64,000 nt of DNA from Priestia aryabhattai B8W22 (lineage in GTDB: Bacteria; Bacillota; Bacilli; Bacillales; Bacillaceae_H). The translations under genes and the position numbers were made by a program. Below, one piece after another: positions 1 through 9,833 of the stretch. Every line of letters starts with the position of its first letter. The first letter of the stretch is position 1. The stretch is taken from NCBI RefSeq assembly GCF_000956595.1, contig NZ_JYOO01000003.1, positions 186,001-250,000 on the forward strand. Reading direction: 5' to 3'. The notes beneath the pieces were generated by a model, which worked only from the letters and a program-made list of their open reading frames with translations, was not told the DNA's origin and ran no database searches.

Positions 1-152
1 AAGCAAAAGACGTATTGTACGTAGTTGTGAACAAACAAGAACTGCTAGAGTTAAAGCGCATTATTCATAAAGTCGACGAACAAGCTTTTGTGGTCGTACA
101 CGATGTGCGCGACGTCTTTGGAGTAGGTTTTACCATTCCAAAAGCCAGTTGA
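1..152 (+). CDS. C-terminal end of a YitT/DUF2179-type membrane protein (partial)
   Basis: The last 49 codons of a gene that begins before the window, read in the frame starting at base 3 and ending at TGA 150-152. The tail contains VLYVVVNKQELLELKRI and VVVHDVRDVFGVGFT, the pattern of the cytosolic C-terminal DUF2179 domain of Bacillus YitT-family integral membrane proteins. The membrane part lies outside the window, so the family call rests on this tail alone. The role of these proteins is unknown. A bidirectional terminator follows immediately. Confidence 0.7.
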   Translation, partial: AKDVLYVVVNKQELLELKRIIHKVDEQAFVVVHDVRDVFGVGFTIPKAS

Positions 153-181
153 AAACCCGCTGTATAAAAGCGGGTTTTTTC
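153..181. terminator. Bidirectional intrinsic terminator
   Basis: Stem CCCGC/GCGGG with a 9-nt loop, AAAA before it and TTTTTT after it. It serves the plus-strand YitT-like gene and the minus-strand ABC exporter operon that converge here. Confidence 0.8.
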
Positions 182-183
182 TA

Positions 184-918
184 TTATATATGTTTGCGCT
201 GAAAATACAGTGAACCTGCTGCTACAAAAAGAAGAAAGCTGCTTATGATAACCACTAAGAAAGTCTGTGTAGTCAGCATCAAATCCCATGATTCTTTTCC
301 CGTTACTCTTAACATTCCATACATCGGCTGAGTCCATGGGTACCACGGGCCAAATCTTTGAGAATTAACAACGAATAAATTCGGTAGTGTGAAAATGACG
401 TTAACTGTTAAAGATGCTCCAAAGCTAGAAAGTGCCATCGACACAACTAGCATAAACGCAAGAATTGGCAACACTGCAATCCAGCCGCCTAGCATATTTC
501 CAGCTATCATTTTTAATGGAATAGCACTCGGGTAGTCTTTCAATATGCTAACCCCTAATAAAGCAACAAATACAAGCACTTGAAGAATTCCCATAAAAGC
601 CGCTGCTGTGATCAATTTTGCTCCGTATACTGCTGTCCTTGTCACAGGAAGAGATAATAATTGTTTCCACCCTCCTGCTTCGTGTTCGTATCGACAAACG
701 AACGAAGTTACTAAACCGCCAATTAGCGGAAAAAGTAATAAGCCGTGAACATTGGCAATGAAGGCACTTGCCATAAGCCATTTCATTTTCCCATTTGGCA
801 ACGCCGGATCTCCCACAAAAAGGATAGCAGCGATAAGAATTGGACTAATAAAAAGATATACCCAGGCTTTTGTTTTCAACAATTTAAACCATTCTACCTT
901 ACATAATTGCCACAACAT
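184..918 (-). CDS. ABC-2 type permease, peptide-antibiotic immunity type (second permease)
   Basis: 244-residue membrane protein with about six hydrophobic segments and the layout of BcrB/SpaE/SpaG-type lantibiotic and bacitracin immunity permeases: a short cytosolic start (KVEWFKLLKTKAW) before the first helix and the segment WKQLLSLPVTRTAVYGAKL after the second. The same WK.LLSLPVTR..VY.AK sequence occurs in the upstream permease, so the two are paralogous halves of one transporter. Its ATG abuts the stop of the upstream permease (TAAATG). It probably forms the exporter with that permease and the ATPase. Substrate unknown; no lantibiotic biosynthesis genes are in the window. Confidence 0.75.
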   Translation of the reverse strand: MLWQLCKVEWFKLLKTKAWVYLFISPILIAAILFVGDPALPNGKMKWLMASAFIANVHGLLLFPLIGGLVTSFVCRYEHEAGGWKQLLSLPVTRTAVYGAKLITAAAFMGILQVLVFVALLGVSILKDYPSAIPLKMIAGNMLGGWIAVLPILAFMLVVSMALSSFGASLTVNVIFTLPNLFVVNSQRFGPWYPWTQPMYGMLRVTGKESWDLMLTTQTFLVVIISSFLLFVAAGSLYFQRKHI

Positions 919-1626
919 TTACGCCACATCCTTTCTGATAAAGTGAAAGGCGCCTGCACCATATAAGAAGATACCGATAATCGCGCCTGTTATCATATAC
1001 GTATTCCGGTAATCAGAGAATACTAACATCGGCCATTGCCAAATAAACCAGCTTGGCAATTCTCCCATACCACTCATTGTCACACTCATCATAATACCTA
1101 GTGCAAGAGAACGGCTTTGATTTTTAAAAAGCATAGATAGCCATATTTGAATAGCCACAAACGGGATGGCTGAAAAGAACGGATAGAAGTTATAAACAAA
1201 AAGGGTTTTCCAAGAAGAAGGAAGACCAAATCCTAACCACCACCCCAGCCCGATTATACCAATCGATAGAAAAGCAGAAGCGATGAGTAACATAGCCATA
1301 ACTACTATAAATTTTGCCGTATAAACACTTAGCCTGGTTACAGGTAAGCTCAGCAGATGCTTCCAGGAGCTTCTATGATATTCAACATGCGCTATATTTG
1401 AAGCAAGAATTGTTCCTCCCAGTAAAAAAGCTGTAGGAAGCGTAATGTTTATTTCATGAAAAAGACCTTCCCACACATTTGGATTTTGTTGAATTAAATA
1501 TTCATATCGAACGCTGTAATCTACAAGTGTTAAGCCTACTACACCTGCTGGACCTAAAAATAATAAAAACCAAAGCCATTTTCTTTTTAATTTCATACAC
1601 TCAGCCTGCATTATTTTTATGAACAT
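919..1626 (-). CDS. ABC-2 type permease, peptide-antibiotic immunity type (first permease)
   Basis: About 235 residues, with an N-terminal KLKRKWLWFLLFLGP helix and several further membrane segments. WKHLLSLPVTRLSVYTAK is shared with its neighbour. I place the start at the ATG at 1626, which has GAGGAG 7 nt upstream; the ATG at 1632 lies too close to that site. The start overlaps the end of the ATPase gene, indicating translational coupling. With the ATPase and second permease it would make a BcrAB/SpaFEG-like exporter that moves membrane-acting peptides away from the cell surface. That role is inferred from family and from the adjacent sensor kinase. Confidence 0.75.
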   Translation of the reverse strand: MFIKIMQAECMKLKRKWLWFLLFLGPAGVVGLTLVDYSVRYEYLIQQNPNVWEGLFHEINITLPTAFLLGGTILASNIAHVEYHRSSWKHLLSLPVTRLSVYTAKFIVVMAMLLIASAFLSIGIIGLGWWLGFGLPSSWKTLFVYNFYPFFSAIPFVAIQIWLSMLFKNQSRSLALGIMMSVTMSGMGELPSWFIWQWPMLVFSDYRNTYMITGAIIGIFLYGAGAFHFIRKDVA

Positions 1627-2536
1627 GTTCATTCTCCTCGCTCGTCAGCTTTAAAAAGATATCTTCTAGTGATTTTATTTTTTCTTCGACGCGATAGATA
1701 GAGACATTTTCTTGCACGAGTTGATAAACAAGATGTGCCACTTGCTCATGATCAATATAATCTAGAAGGAGGCTGTTTTTATTGACAGTAGGTACAAGTC
1801 CGTTTGTTAATAGTATCGTTTTTGCCTTTTCTACCTCCCCTATTGTAAATGCCACTTGATGTTTAGCCTTTTTGCGAAGCGATTCAATTGATCCATTAAA
1901 TAGCATCTTTCCTTTTGTAATAATGCCTACTTGAGTCGCTAAGTGGTCAATTTCATAAAGTAAATGACTTGAAATCAAAACGGTAACGCCATTTTCCCTT
2001 GGCATTTCTTTAATTAATGAGCGAATTTCTTGAATTCCTGCAGGATCTAGTCCATTAGTTGGTTCATCTAGGATTAATAAGCGAGGGTTTCCTAGAAGTG
2101 CAGAAGCAATGCCAAGACGCTGTTTCATCCCGAGAGAAAATCCTTTAACTGGACGATTTGCTTCCTTTGTTAACTTTACAATATCTAGTACTTCATCCAC
2201 TCTATTTCTAGATACGCCTAGTATCTTGCGAAGTACCTCTAGATTTTCTCTTGCAGTTAGATGTGCATAATAAGAAGGACTCTCTACAAGTGAACCTATC
2301 TGTTTTAAGGCTCGAATATGCTGCCTATGATTTATTATTCTTTCTCCAAACAGCTCAATTCCGCCACTCGTTGGCTTCATTAGACCGAGCAGCATTCGAA
2401 TCGTTGTCGTCTTTCCAGCTCCGTTAGGTCCTAAAAAGCCATAGATTTCTCCTTCTTTGATGGAAAGATTCACTTCACTTACAGCTTCTACTCCTTTAAA
2501 TACTTTTGTCACCTGAGTCGTTTTAACAATTTCCAC
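1601..2536 (-). CDS. ABC transporter ATP-binding protein, BcrA/SpaF type
   Basis: ATPase of about 311 residues. Walker A is GPNGAGKTTT, the signature is FSLGMKQRLGIA (the degenerate LGMKQR form typical of the bacitracin/lantibiotic exporter family), Walker B is RLLILDEPTNGLDP, and the switch histidine is in LISSHLL. A C-terminal extension of about 90 residues follows the nucleotide-binding domain. The GTG at 2536 has GAGAGGTGAT 4-5 nt upstream, whereas an upstream in-frame GTG at 2545 lies inside that ribosome binding site. First gene of a three-gene operon with both permeases, just downstream of the two-component system but separated from it by a terminator. Confidence 0.85.
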   Translation of the reverse strand: MEIVKTTQVTKVFKGVEAVSEVNLSIKEGEIYGFLGPNGAGKTTTIRMLLGLMKPTSGGIELFGERIINHRQHIRALKQIGSLVESPSYYAHLTARENLEVLRKILGVSRNRVDEVLDIVKLTKEANRPVKGFSLGMKQRLGIASALLGNPRLLILDEPTNGLDPAGIQEIRSLIKEMPRENGVTVLISSHLLYEIDHLATQVGIITKGKMLFNGSIESLRKKAKHQVAFTIGEVEKAKTILLTNGLVPTVNKNSLLLDYIDHEQVAHLVYQLVQENVSIYRVEEKIKSLEDIFLKLTSEENEHVHKNNAG

Positions 2537-2554
2537 TTTTATCACCTCTCTATT

Positions 2555-2597
2555 ACTATAAACAGAGAAAGTTAAGGGGAAGGAAAAGAAAGGTTAA
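2555..2597 (-). promoter_or_regulatory. Putative regulated promoter of the ABC exporter operon
   Basis: Reading on the minus strand, TTAACCTTTC and TTAACTTTC recur 22 bp apart, followed by TATAGT as a possible -10 box about 17 bp from a poor -35 region. Two direct repeats two helical turns apart in front of a weak -35 are typical of OmpR-family activators, and the neighbouring response regulator is the obvious candidate. Inferred from pattern only. Confidence 0.35.
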
Positions 2598-2604
2598 AAT
2601 CCGT

Positions 2605-2635
2605 TTAAAAAAAGCGAGTGAATTAATCACTCGCT
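2605..2635 (-). terminator. Terminator of the sensor kinase operon
   Basis: Stem GCGAGTGA/TCACTCGC followed on the minus strand by seven T. It overlaps the stop codon of the kinase and separates the regulator genes from the exporter genes. Confidence 0.8.
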
Positions 2636-3987
2636 TCATACACAATTTGAATATCCGTTCCATGTTTTGTTGAATGAATTGACCACGTTAACCCCATTTC
2701 TTTAATCATCACATCTACAACCGCTAAACCTACACCGTTTTGTTTGGTCTCACTATTCTTTTTAAAGCCTGACCCTTTATCAGAAATGATAAGAGAAGAT
2801 GAATTATGTTCTTGAACAAGGCGAAAACCAATAAAACGACCTTCTTTAGCATGACGAATTACGTTTTGACATAAGTTATCTATTATTCTCTCTAACCACT
2901 GCACGTCTCCATACCAGTATAGAGACTGTGGCGGTAGCTGAATATCCACTTCCATATTTTCTTCTTCAAATAGTGGATACCACTGCGCAATGCTTTTTCT
3001 GAAAAATCGAACCATATCAACCTCCTCTTCTCGATACGGATATTTTCCATTTAACAGCAGCGTATAAGAAAATAAATTATCTATTAAACTGCTGACAAAT
3101 TCTATTTTAGTATCAATTACTTCAAGAGCCTGTTGAACATTCCACGTTACTTCTTCACTTTTCAGCTGATAGATATGGGTTCGAACGGTCGTGAGCGGTG
3201 TCCGTAAATCATGGGACAGGCTCATAATTAAGTCTTGCCTCAGCTGTGCTTCTAGCTGCTCTCGGCTCCGACTTTCATGAAGCTGTCTTACCATTTGATT
3301 AAATGATTGTTCTAGCTGTCCAATTTCATCCGTGTACTCAGATGCAACAGGCAAGGGAATTCCTTGCTCGTCTTTGTTATTCATAGCGACTTGTAATGCA
3401 CTTAGCCTCTTTCGAATTCGAAGGAAGAAGAACAGAGAAAGCACAATAAAAGAAAGCACAATGACACAAACAAATCCTAAATAAATATTATAGTAGGCTG
3501 GATCTAGCTTCTGAATAGGCAGCTCAACAGCTTCTTCCGGTACTTCAATTACCATAAAACCTTGCTTTTTATCTGTTCCAATAAAGGCAAGAACCGTATA
3601 CGGATCGTTTCCATACCGCCTTTTTATAAATTCAGCCGTATAAGAAGATGACCATTGCTTCGGGAGTAATTCATGATAAGGAAGCGGGAGCTGTGTTTGT
3701 CCAGCTTCGTTTACCCAAAACATTGAAGCTTCAGGATATTTTCCCTTCAATAGTTTGAGCTTTTTATTGATTGTTTCCTCATTTGCTCCGTCTAGCTTTT
3801 TGGCTTCTTGATTCCACATTTGTTCATAATAGCTTTTTCCTTTATACTCTTCATTTAATAATCCTTGAATATGCATAAAAGGAACGGTGATCAGCCATGA
3901 GCCCGCAAAAAATGATAACGGTATAATCAATACGGCTACAATCATAATTAAGATATACTTCGTAACAAGGGACTGTGCAACGTTCAT
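2623..3987 (-). CDS. Sensor histidine kinase, partner of the ABC exporter
   Basis: 454 residues. A first membrane helix (about 12-34), an extracellular stretch of about 130 residues and a second helix (about 168-190) are followed by a HAMP linker. A HisKA domain with the phospho-acceptor motif SLSHDLRTPL lies near residue 260. The HATPase domain has the N-box (DNLCQNVIRHA) and G boxes (DKGSGF, GVGLAVV). The sizeable sensor domain differs from the tiny loops of BceS-type kinases, so it may bind its ligand directly, as lantibiotic sensors do. It overlaps the regulator gene by ATGA. Ligand unknown. Confidence 0.85.
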   Translation of the reverse strand: MNVAQSLVTKYILIMIVAVLIIPLSFFAGSWLITVPFMHIQGLLNEEYKGKSYYEQMWNQEAKKLDGANEETINKKLKLLKGKYPEASMFWVNEAGQTQLPLPYHELLPKQWSSSYTAEFIKRRYGNDPYTVLAFIGTDKKQGFMVIEVPEEAVELPIQKLDPAYYNIYLGFVCVIVLSFIVLSLFFFLRIRKRLSALQVAMNNKDEQGIPLPVASEYTDEIGQLEQSFNQMVRQLHESRSREQLEAQLRQDLIMSLSHDLRTPLTTVRTHIYQLKSEEVTWNVQQALEVIDTKIEFVSSLIDNLFSYTLLLNGKYPYREEEVDMVRFFRKSIAQWYPLFEEENMEVDIQLPPQSLYWYGDVQWLERIIDNLCQNVIRHAKEGRFIGFRLVQEHNSSSLIISDKGSGFKKNSETKQNGVGLAVVDVMIKEMGLTWSIHSTKHGTDIQIVYEASD

Positions 3988-4652
3988 TGCTTGACCCTGT
4001 AGCCAATCCCTCGTATTGTTTCAATAATTTCAGGCTTAGCTGCATTTTTCTCCAATTTTTCTCGCAAATAGCGAATATGTACCATTAACGTTTTATCTCC
4101 TTCTATATAACGTTCTTTCCATACCCCTTCATAAATTTGTTCTTTTGTTAAAATTTGATTTAAATGCTGAAGAAAATAAGTGAAAATATGAAATTGCTTA
4201 CCTGTTAAACTAATTTCTTCACTTGTCTCTCTGTTCATTACACGATAGTCTATCATCGAAATATGCAAATGTTTTAAAATAAGTTCTTCTTTCTTTCTTG
4301 AAAACCTTCTTAACAATACTTCGAGCCTTGCCAGCAGCTCTTCTGGATGAAACGGCTTTGTGACATAGTCATCGGCAAACTCTAGCCCAATAATCTTATC
4401 TTCTAGAGCTGTACGAGCTGAAAGCATTAAAACAGGGACATCGGGCGCTAACTTTTTAAGCTTTTTCCCTACGGTAAATCCATCTAATCCAGGAAGCATT
4501 ACATCTAAAATAACAATATCCGCTTGTTTAATAAACTGACTGGCGCTATCTCCTGATTGTAACCAAGTAACTTCATAGTTTTTCTTTTTAAGCTCTTTTT
4601 GAATCATTAATCCAATTTCTTCATTATCTTCAATGTATAAAACGTGATTCAT
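3984..4652 (-). CDS. OmpR-family response regulator
   Basis: Receiver domain with the phosphorylated Asp in ADIVILDVMLPG (about residue 52) and the conserved Lys in DYVTKPFHP, then a winged-helix DNA-binding domain ending in ETIRGIGYRVKQ. The ATG at 4652 is chosen because AAAGGGG lies about 7 nt before it; a GTG two codons upstream overlaps that site. First gene of a two-gene operon with the kinase. It probably activates the adjacent exporter operon through the direct repeats at 2555-2597. Confidence 0.88.
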   Translation of the reverse strand: MNHVLYIEDNEEIGLMIQKELKKKNYEVTWLQSGDSASQFIKQADIVILDVMLPGLDGFTVGKKLKKLAPDVPVLMLSARTALEDKIIGLEFADDYVTKPFHPEELLARLEVLLRRFSRKKEELILKHLHISMIDYRVMNRETSEEISLTGKQFHIFTYFLQHLNQILTKEQIYEGVWKERYIEGDKTLMVHIRYLREKLEKNAAKPEIIETIRGIGYRVKQ

Positions 4653-4710
4653 GCGCACACCCCTTTACTTCTTTTTCCATTTTACCGAATTCTTCCTAGC
4701 GGTAAAAGAC

Positions 4711-4745
4711 AAAAAAGCTAAAAGGCGAGGCCTTTTAGCTTTTTT
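4711..4745. terminator. Terminator downstream of fabH
   Basis: Stem AGCTAAAAGG/CCTTTTAGCT with flanking A and T runs. It ends the minus-strand fabH transcript. Confidence 0.8.
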
Positions 4746-5730
4746 CTTTACACGTCCACTTAATTAACAAACCGCAGTGCGTTAATCCTCCTCCAAACCC
4801 ATAGAGAATAAGAAGGTCATTATTCCGTACTTTTCCTGTCACTATCCCTTCGTTTAAAGCAAGCGGAATAGAAGCTGAAGATGTATTTCCGCAGTATTGC
4901 ACACTCGTTAACGTTTTATCCATTGAAACACCTGTTTTAGCACAAATCGCTTCAATCATTCGAAGATTTGCGCTGTGTGGAATAAACCAATTTACATCAG
5001 AAAGAGAAATAGGTGTATTTTGTAATAAGGCTTCTACTCCTTTTGGAACCGTTCGGACGGCAAAACGATACACTTCACGTCCGTTTTGAACCAAATTCCC
5101 GCTCGAGTTAATTTCTTTTTCTGAAAGAGTGTCAGATAAATTAGAACGGTATAAATTTACGCCTCCGCTTCCATCCGTTCCGTAATGAGAGCCTAAGAAA
5201 CTCGGATTACACTCGTCGAACTCTACAAGCATCGCTCCCGCTCCATCACCAAACAGCACGCATGTTGCCCGGTCCGTATAATCTGTAATTTTCGACATCA
5301 CTTCCGCACCGATAACTAAAATCTTTTTATGCAGTCCCGATGTCACTAAGCCATTGGCCACATGAAGGCCATATGTAAACCCGGCGCATGCAGCGCTTAA
5401 GTCAAATGCTGCAGCTTGCTCAATATGAAAGTATTCTTGAATCTGACATGCTACGCTGGGAAAAAAGTGATCAGGCGTTGTTGTCGAAACAATAATTGCA
5501 TCTACATCTTTTATTTCTACAGCATATCGGTTAAGCAAATTTCCAACTGCTCGAATGGCAAGCGTAGACGTGTATTCGCCTTCACCAGCAATTCGTCGCT
5601 CTTTCATTCCCGTACGCTGCACAATCCATTCGTCATTTGTATCAACCATTTCTTTTAAATGGTCGTTCGTTAATTTTTGCTTTGGTGTATACGTCCCCAT
5701 GCCTGTGATTCTAGCTTTTGATTGTATCAT
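4735..5730 (-). CDS. fabH: 3-oxoacyl-ACP synthase III (KAS III)
   Basis: 331-residue thiolase-fold enzyme that condenses an acyl-CoA primer with malonyl-ACP to start fatty acid synthesis. The catalytic Cys lies in LSAACAGFTYG, the His in FIPHSANLRM and the Asn in YCGNTSSAS; the glycine-rich end GFGGGLTHCGLLIKW is also typical. It stands alone, not next to fabF, which resembles the second FabH of Bacillus (FabHB/YhfB) rather than the copy paired with fabF. That paralogue assignment is inference. In Bacillus such enzymes prefer branched-chain primers. A short stretch with AGGTGG precedes the ATG. Confidence 0.9.
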   Translation of the reverse strand: MIQSKARITGMGTYTPKQKLTNDHLKEMVDTNDEWIVQRTGMKERRIAGEGEYTSTLAIRAVGNLLNRYAVEIKDVDAIIVSTTTPDHFFPSVACQIQEYFHIEQAAAFDLSAACAGFTYGLHVANGLVTSGLHKKILVIGAEVMSKITDYTDRATCVLFGDGAGAMLVEFDECNPSFLGSHYGTDGSGGVNLYRSNLSDTLSEKEINSSGNLVQNGREVYRFAVRTVPKGVEALLQNTPISLSDVNWFIPHSANLRMIEAICAKTGVSMDKTLTSVQYCGNTSSASIPLALNEGIVTGKVRNNDLLILYGFGGGLTHCGLLIKWTCKEKS

Positions 5731-5802
5731 TTCTCCACCTCAAATCAGTTGATACTTAATTATAACATCTACTTTTAATATCTGGTACTAATTTTTAATA
5801 GA

Positions 5803-5837
5803 TAAAAAGCGTAAAGGCGCACCCTTCACGCTTTTTA
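5803..5837 (-). terminator. Terminator of the sulfate transport operon
   Basis: Near-perfect stem AAAAAGCGT...ACGCTTTTT with AAAGG/CCCTT continuing it, immediately after the cysA stop codon. Confidence 0.75.
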
Positions 5838-6911
5838 TCATATAGAATAATCTTCTGGAATAAATACTTTTAGCTGCTTAGGCTTTACATACACCTGCTC
5901 TCCTACTTGAAGGCTGAGCGTTTTATAATGCTCTTTACTTAATTCAGCTTCTAGAAATTCTTCTGCATCTTCTCTTTTTAATTCAATTTGCACGATAGGT
6001 CCTATCACATGAATATGGCTAACCGTTGCAGAAACGGCATCTGCGCTTGTTTTTATCTTTTCAAGGTGAATATCATGAGGTCGCACATATCCAACAGCTG
6101 CTTCTTCATTTCTTCCGCTAAATTCCGGAACATCCATTTCAAAGCTTCCTTGTTGTAGTTTCCCTTTATGAATGCGGCCCTTGAATAAATTGACGTTTCC
6201 TAAAAAATCGTACACAAATGGACTGTTAGGATAATCATACACTTCTTCAGGACTTCCAATCTGCTCAATTTTCCCGTTGTTCATCACAACAATACGATCA
6301 GCTACATCCAAGGCTTCTTCTTGATCATGCGTAACGAAAATACTCGTAATATGAAAATCATTATGCAATTTACGCAGCCATCTGCGTAAATCCTTGCGAA
6401 CTTTTGCATCCAGAGCGCCAAAAGGTTCATCTAATAGTAGTACTTTCGGTTCTACTGCTAACGCTCGTGCAAGCGCTACTCGCTGGCGCTGTCCGCCCGA
6501 TAATTGAGAAGGATAGCGATCTGCAAGCGGCTCTAATTTAACAAGCTGCAGCAGCTCGGTTACTTTCTTGTTAATGTCTGTTTTAGAAGGTCTTGTTTTT
6601 TTAGGTCGTACTTTTAAACCATACGCAATGTTATCAAACACAGTCATATGCCTGAACAAAGCATAGTGTTGAAAAACAAACCCCACATTCCGCTCTTTTG
6701 GATTTACGTGCGTAATTTCCTTTCCATCAAATAAAATAGCTCCTTGATCAAGATGTTCAAGACCGGCAATGATGCGAAGCAAAGATGTTTTTCCAGAACC
6801 GGACGGACCGAGTAACGCTACTAATTCACCCGTTTGAATATCAATGTTAATAGAATCCAGCGCTTTAAAATCACCAAAGTTCTTTGATACGTGCTTAATA
6901 TGGATACTCAT
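5838..6911 (-). CDS. cysA: Sulfate/thiosulfate ABC transporter, ATP-binding subunit
   Basis: 357 residues. Walker [10 protein letters not shown], signature [15 protein letters not shown], Walker [13 protein letters not shown] and the H-loop [11 protein letters not shown] are followed by a C-terminal MOI/TOBE-type domain ([12 protein letters not shown]) typical of CysA. Start at the ATG at 6911 (SIHIKHVSK), which has AAGGAG 8 nt upstream; the longer ORF reads into cysW. Last gene of sbp-cysT-cysW-cysA. Powers import of sulfate for cysteine synthesis. Confidence 0.93.
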   Translation of the reverse strand: MSIHIKHVSKNFGDFKALDSINIDIQTGELVALLGPSGSGKTSLLRIIAGLEHLDQGAILFDGKEITHVNPKERNVGFVFQHYALFRHMTVFDNIAYGLKVRPKKTRPSKTDINKKVTELLQLVKLEPLADRYPSQLSGGQRQRVALARALAVEPKVLLLDEPFGALDAKVRKDLRRWLRKLHNDFHITSIFVTHDQEEALDVADRIVVMNNGKIEQIGSPEEVYDYPNSPFVYDFLGNVNLFKGRIHKGKLQQGSFEMDVPEFSGRNEEAAVGYVRPHDIHLEKIKTSADAVSATVSHIHVIGPIVQIELKREDAEEFLEAELSKEHYKTLSLQVGEQVYVKPKQLKVFIPEDYSI

Positions 6912-6930
6912 CTCATAAGCTCCTTCCTGT

Positions 6931-7797
6931 TTAAATATGTTTGGCTTTCCACTCAATAATATTTTTTATAATTAATGTGAAAATAGCTAAAATTGACATT
7001 AAAGATGCTACCGCAAACGCTGCTGCAAATTGATATTCATTGTAGAGAATTTCAATTTGCAGAGGCATCGTATTTGTCATTCCTCGAATGTGTCCAGACA
7101 CAACGGAAACGGCTCCAAACTCCCCAATTGCACGCGCATTACATAAAATAATGCCATATAATAAGCCCCATTTAATATTCGGTAACGTCACTAGAAAAAA
7201 AGTTTTGAAACCACTGGCTCCTAACGTTAACGACGCTTCTTCTTCGGCTGACCCTTGAGCTTGCATGAGTGGAATCAATTCTTTGGCAACAAACGGAAGC
7301 GTTACAAAAAGGGTAGCTAATATAATACCGGGAATAGCAAAGACAATTTTAATATCTTGATTAAACAGCCATTCTCCGAATAACCCTTGTGCACCAAATA
7401 ATAAAATAAAAACCAATCCAGCAATAACAGGCGAAACGGCAAACGGTAAATCAATAAGCGTAATTAAAATATTCTTTCCTTTAAAATCAAACTTCGTAAT
7501 TAACCATGCAGCTACCACGCCAAAAACGGCATTTAAAGGAACGGTAATAAGCACAACAATTAGCGTTAGTTTAATAGCAGCCAAAGCATCCGGATTCGTA
7601 ATCGCAGCGAGATACGTTTCCCACCCTTTTTGAAAGGCTGTCATAAAAATGGTGATGAGCGGAAGCACTAAGAATAGAGCTAAAAAAACCAGCGCAATAA
7701 ATGTAAGCAGCCATTGGACCACTTTGGGCTCTTTTAAACTAGAATGAGTGATTTCAACAGTCGTTTTTGCATGCTGCATTGGAACATGTCCTGCCAA
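6931..7797 (-). CDS. cysW: Sulfate ABC transporter permease CysW
   Basis: About 288 residues with six membrane segments and the permease EAA loop [31 protein letters not shown]. The motif [20 protein letters not shown] is characteristic of CysW. The TTG at 7797 is preferred (AAGGAGGG 7-8 nt upstream) over an ATG at 7803 that abuts the ribosome binding site. Heterodimer partner of CysT; gene order matches the pathway. Confidence 0.92.
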   Translation of the reverse strand: MAGHVPMQHAKTTVEITHSSLKEPKVVQWLLTFIALVFLALFLVLPLITIFMTAFQKGWETYLAAITNPDALAAIKLTLIVVLITVPLNAVFGVVAAWLITKFDFKGKNILITLIDLPFAVSPVIAGLVFILLFGAQGLFGEWLFNQDIKIVFAIPGIILATLFVTLPFVAKELIPLMQAQGSAEEEASLTLGASGFKTFFLVTLPNIKWGLLYGIILCNARAIGEFGAVSVVSGHIRGMTNTMPLQIEILYNEYQFAAAFAVASLMSILAIFTLIIKNIIEWKAKHI

Positions 7798-7809
7798 TGT
7801 CATCCCTCC

Positions 7810-8646
7810 TTAACTATATACAAATTTACGATTTGTCCACCATTGAATAATATTAATAAGTAATAACAGAAAAAATGATACAACGAGCATGACTGATGCA
7901 ATAGCAGTAGCGCCCGCATAATCGTACTGCTCGAGTTTTGTCATAATAATAAGCGGCGTAATTTCAGTTTTCATCGGCATATTTCCAGCAATAAAAACAA
8001 CCGACCCATATTCTCCAAGCGCTCTTGCGAATGAAAGAGAAAAACCTGTTAAAACAGCAGGCACCAGCTCCGGAAAAATAACTTTTCTGAACGTCTGTAT
8101 TCGGCTAGCTCCTAAACTAGCAGATGCTTCTTCAATCTCTGCATTAAAGTTTTGCAATACCGGCTGCACCATTCGGACTACAAACGGCAGACCGATAAAC
8201 GTAAGAGCGATAATAATTCCGATAGGCGTAAATGCGATTTTAAACGTAAATAATTGACCAATCCATCCTTTCGGAACGTAAAGAGTGGTCAAGGCAATGC
8301 CGGCAACAGCCGTTGGCAAGGCAAACGGCAAATCCACAAGTCCGTCAATAAGCCTCTTTCCAGGAAAATGATACCTCACTAATACCCACGCAATAATGGT
8401 TCCAAAAATAACATTAATGATGCCGGCTGCAAATGCTGCTCCAAAGCTTAATTTATACGATGCTACTACTCTAGGGTCTGTAACAGTTTTAATAAAGTCG
8501 CTCCACCCCATAGATGCCGTATTGAAAAAAATCATAGATAACGGAAAAAGAACAAGGATGCTTGCATAAAACATCGTAAAACCTAAAGAAAGCCCAAACC
8601 CAGGTAAGATGCTTTTCTTTTTCTTCTGTCGTTGTAACACGCTCAC
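7810..8646 (-). CDS. cysT: Sulfate ABC transporter permease CysT (CysU)
   Basis: 278 residues, six membrane segments, EAA loop [31 protein letters not shown] and the motif [20 protein letters not shown] typical of CysT. Starts at a GTG with GAGAGGTG about 6 nt upstream. Separated from sbp by a hairpin (8686-8713), so the binding protein is probably made in excess over the permeases. Confidence 0.92.
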   Translation of the reverse strand: MSVLQRQKKKKSILPGFGLSLGFTMFYASILVLFPLSMIFFNTASMGWSDFIKTVTDPRVVASYKLSFGAAFAAGIINVIFGTIIAWVLVRYHFPGKRLIDGLVDLPFALPTAVAGIALTTLYVPKGWIGQLFTFKIAFTPIGIIIALTFIGLPFVVRMVQPVLQNFNAEIEEASASLGASRIQTFRKVIFPELVPAVLTGFSLSFARALGEYGSVVFIAGNMPMKTEITPLIIMTKLEQYDYAGATAIASVMLVVSFFLLLLINIIQWWTNRKFVYS

Positions 8647-8685
8647 GTCTCACACCTCTCTCTGCTTTTCAGATACATGTACACA

Positions 8686-8713
8686 GAAGATACGAATCAC
8701 CATTCGTATCTTC
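8686..8713 (-). repeat. Intercistronic hairpin between sbp and cysT
   Basis: Perfect 12-bp stem GAAGATACGAAT/ATTCGTATCTTC with a CACC loop and no T run. It is more likely an mRNA stabiliser or partial attenuator within the operon than a full terminator. Confidence 0.6.
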
Positions 8714-8740
8714 CTCTTTCTACTTTTTTAATGCATCATA

Positions 8741-9805
8741 TTACTTTGGCTGATAAATCTGATCGAATGTTCCTCCATCGTTAAAATGCGTTTCTTGAGC
8801 TTTTTTCCATCCACCAAAATCTTTAATGGTAACTAGGTTAAGAGAAGGAAATTGATCTTTGTGTTCCTCTAATACTTTTTCATTTCGAGGGCGATAGTAG
8901 TTTTCCGCTGCTATTTCCTGACCTTTTTCTGTATATAGGTATTTTAAGTATGCTTTTGCTACCTTTGTCGTGCCTTTCTTTTCAGCTACTTTATCTACTA
9001 CAGCAACAGGCGGCTCTGCTAAAATACTTAATGACGGTGTGACAATTTCAAATTTATCTTTTCCTAGCTCATTTAACGATAAGTAAGCTTCGTTTTCCCA
9101 TGCAATTAACACGTCTCCAATGCCTCGTTCTACAAAGGTAGTTGTAGCTCCACGTGCGCCTGAGTCTAACACTTCGACGTTTCCATAAAGCTTACTCATG
9201 AAGTCTTCAATCTTTTTATTATCTCCGTTATATTTATCCTTCGCGTATGCCCAAGCCGCTAAATAATTCCAGCGTGCGCCTCCAGAAGTTTTTGGATTTG
9301 GCGTAATAACAGATGTACCTTTTTTCGTTAAATCATCCCAATCTTTAATTCCTTTTGGATTTCCTTTACGAACTAAAAAAACAATCGTTGATGTGTATGG
9401 TGTAGAATTATGAGCCAATTCTTTTTCCCAGTCTTTGTTTAATAATTGGCGAGTTTGAGCGATTTCATCAATATCGTAAGCAAGCGCCAGCGTTACTACA
9501 TCCGCTTCTAAACCGTCAATAACTGCTCGGCCTTGCTTACCAGAGCCACCGTGTGATTGCTGGATAGTGACGTCTTGCCCTGTTTTATCTTTCCAATAAG
9601 ACGCAAAGCTCTTATTGAACTCCTGATAAAGCTCACGTGTAGGATCATATGAAACGTTTAAAAGTTCTACCGGTTTTTTTGAATCGTTTTTACTCGCAGA
9701 ACTATCTTTCCCTGCTGTTTCAGTAGATTTTCCATTGCCGCAACCTGCTAGCACCACGAGCAGTGCTGTCAGCACCATTAAAAACTGAACTGCTTTTTTC
9801 TTCAT
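8741..9805 (-). CDS. sbp: Sulfate-binding lipoprotein
   Basis: 354 residues. Signal peptide with lipobox LVVLAGCGN, then a periplasmic-binding fold of the Sbp/CysP type: [17 protein letters not shown] near the start, [32 protein letters not shown], and [20 protein letters not shown]. Anchored outside the membrane, it hands sulfate to CysT/CysW. First gene of the operon, with AAAAGGGGAGT before the ATG. An attenuator leader (9834-9889) and a palindromic sigma-A promoter lie upstream, so expression is probably controlled both at initiation and by termination. Confidence 0.93.
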   Translation of the reverse strand: MKKKAVQFLMVLTALLVVLAGCGNGKSTETAGKDSSASKNDSKKPVELLNVSYDPTRELYQEFNKSFASYWKDKTGQDVTIQQSHGGSGKQGRAVIDGLEADVVTLALAYDIDEIAQTRQLLNKDWEKELAHNSTPYTSTIVFLVRKGNPKGIKDWDDLTKKGTSVITPNPKTSGGARWNYLAAWAYAKDKYNGDNKKIEDFMSKLYGNVEVLDSGARGATTTFVERGIGDVLIAWENEAYLSLNELGKDKFEIVTPSLSILAEPPVAVVDKVAEKKGTTKVAKAYLKYLYTEKGQEIAAENYYRPRNEKVLEEHKDQFPSLNLVTIKDFGGWKKAQETHFNDGGTFDQIYQPK

Positions 9806-9833
9806 GTTTTACTCCCCTTTTTATAAAAAAATA

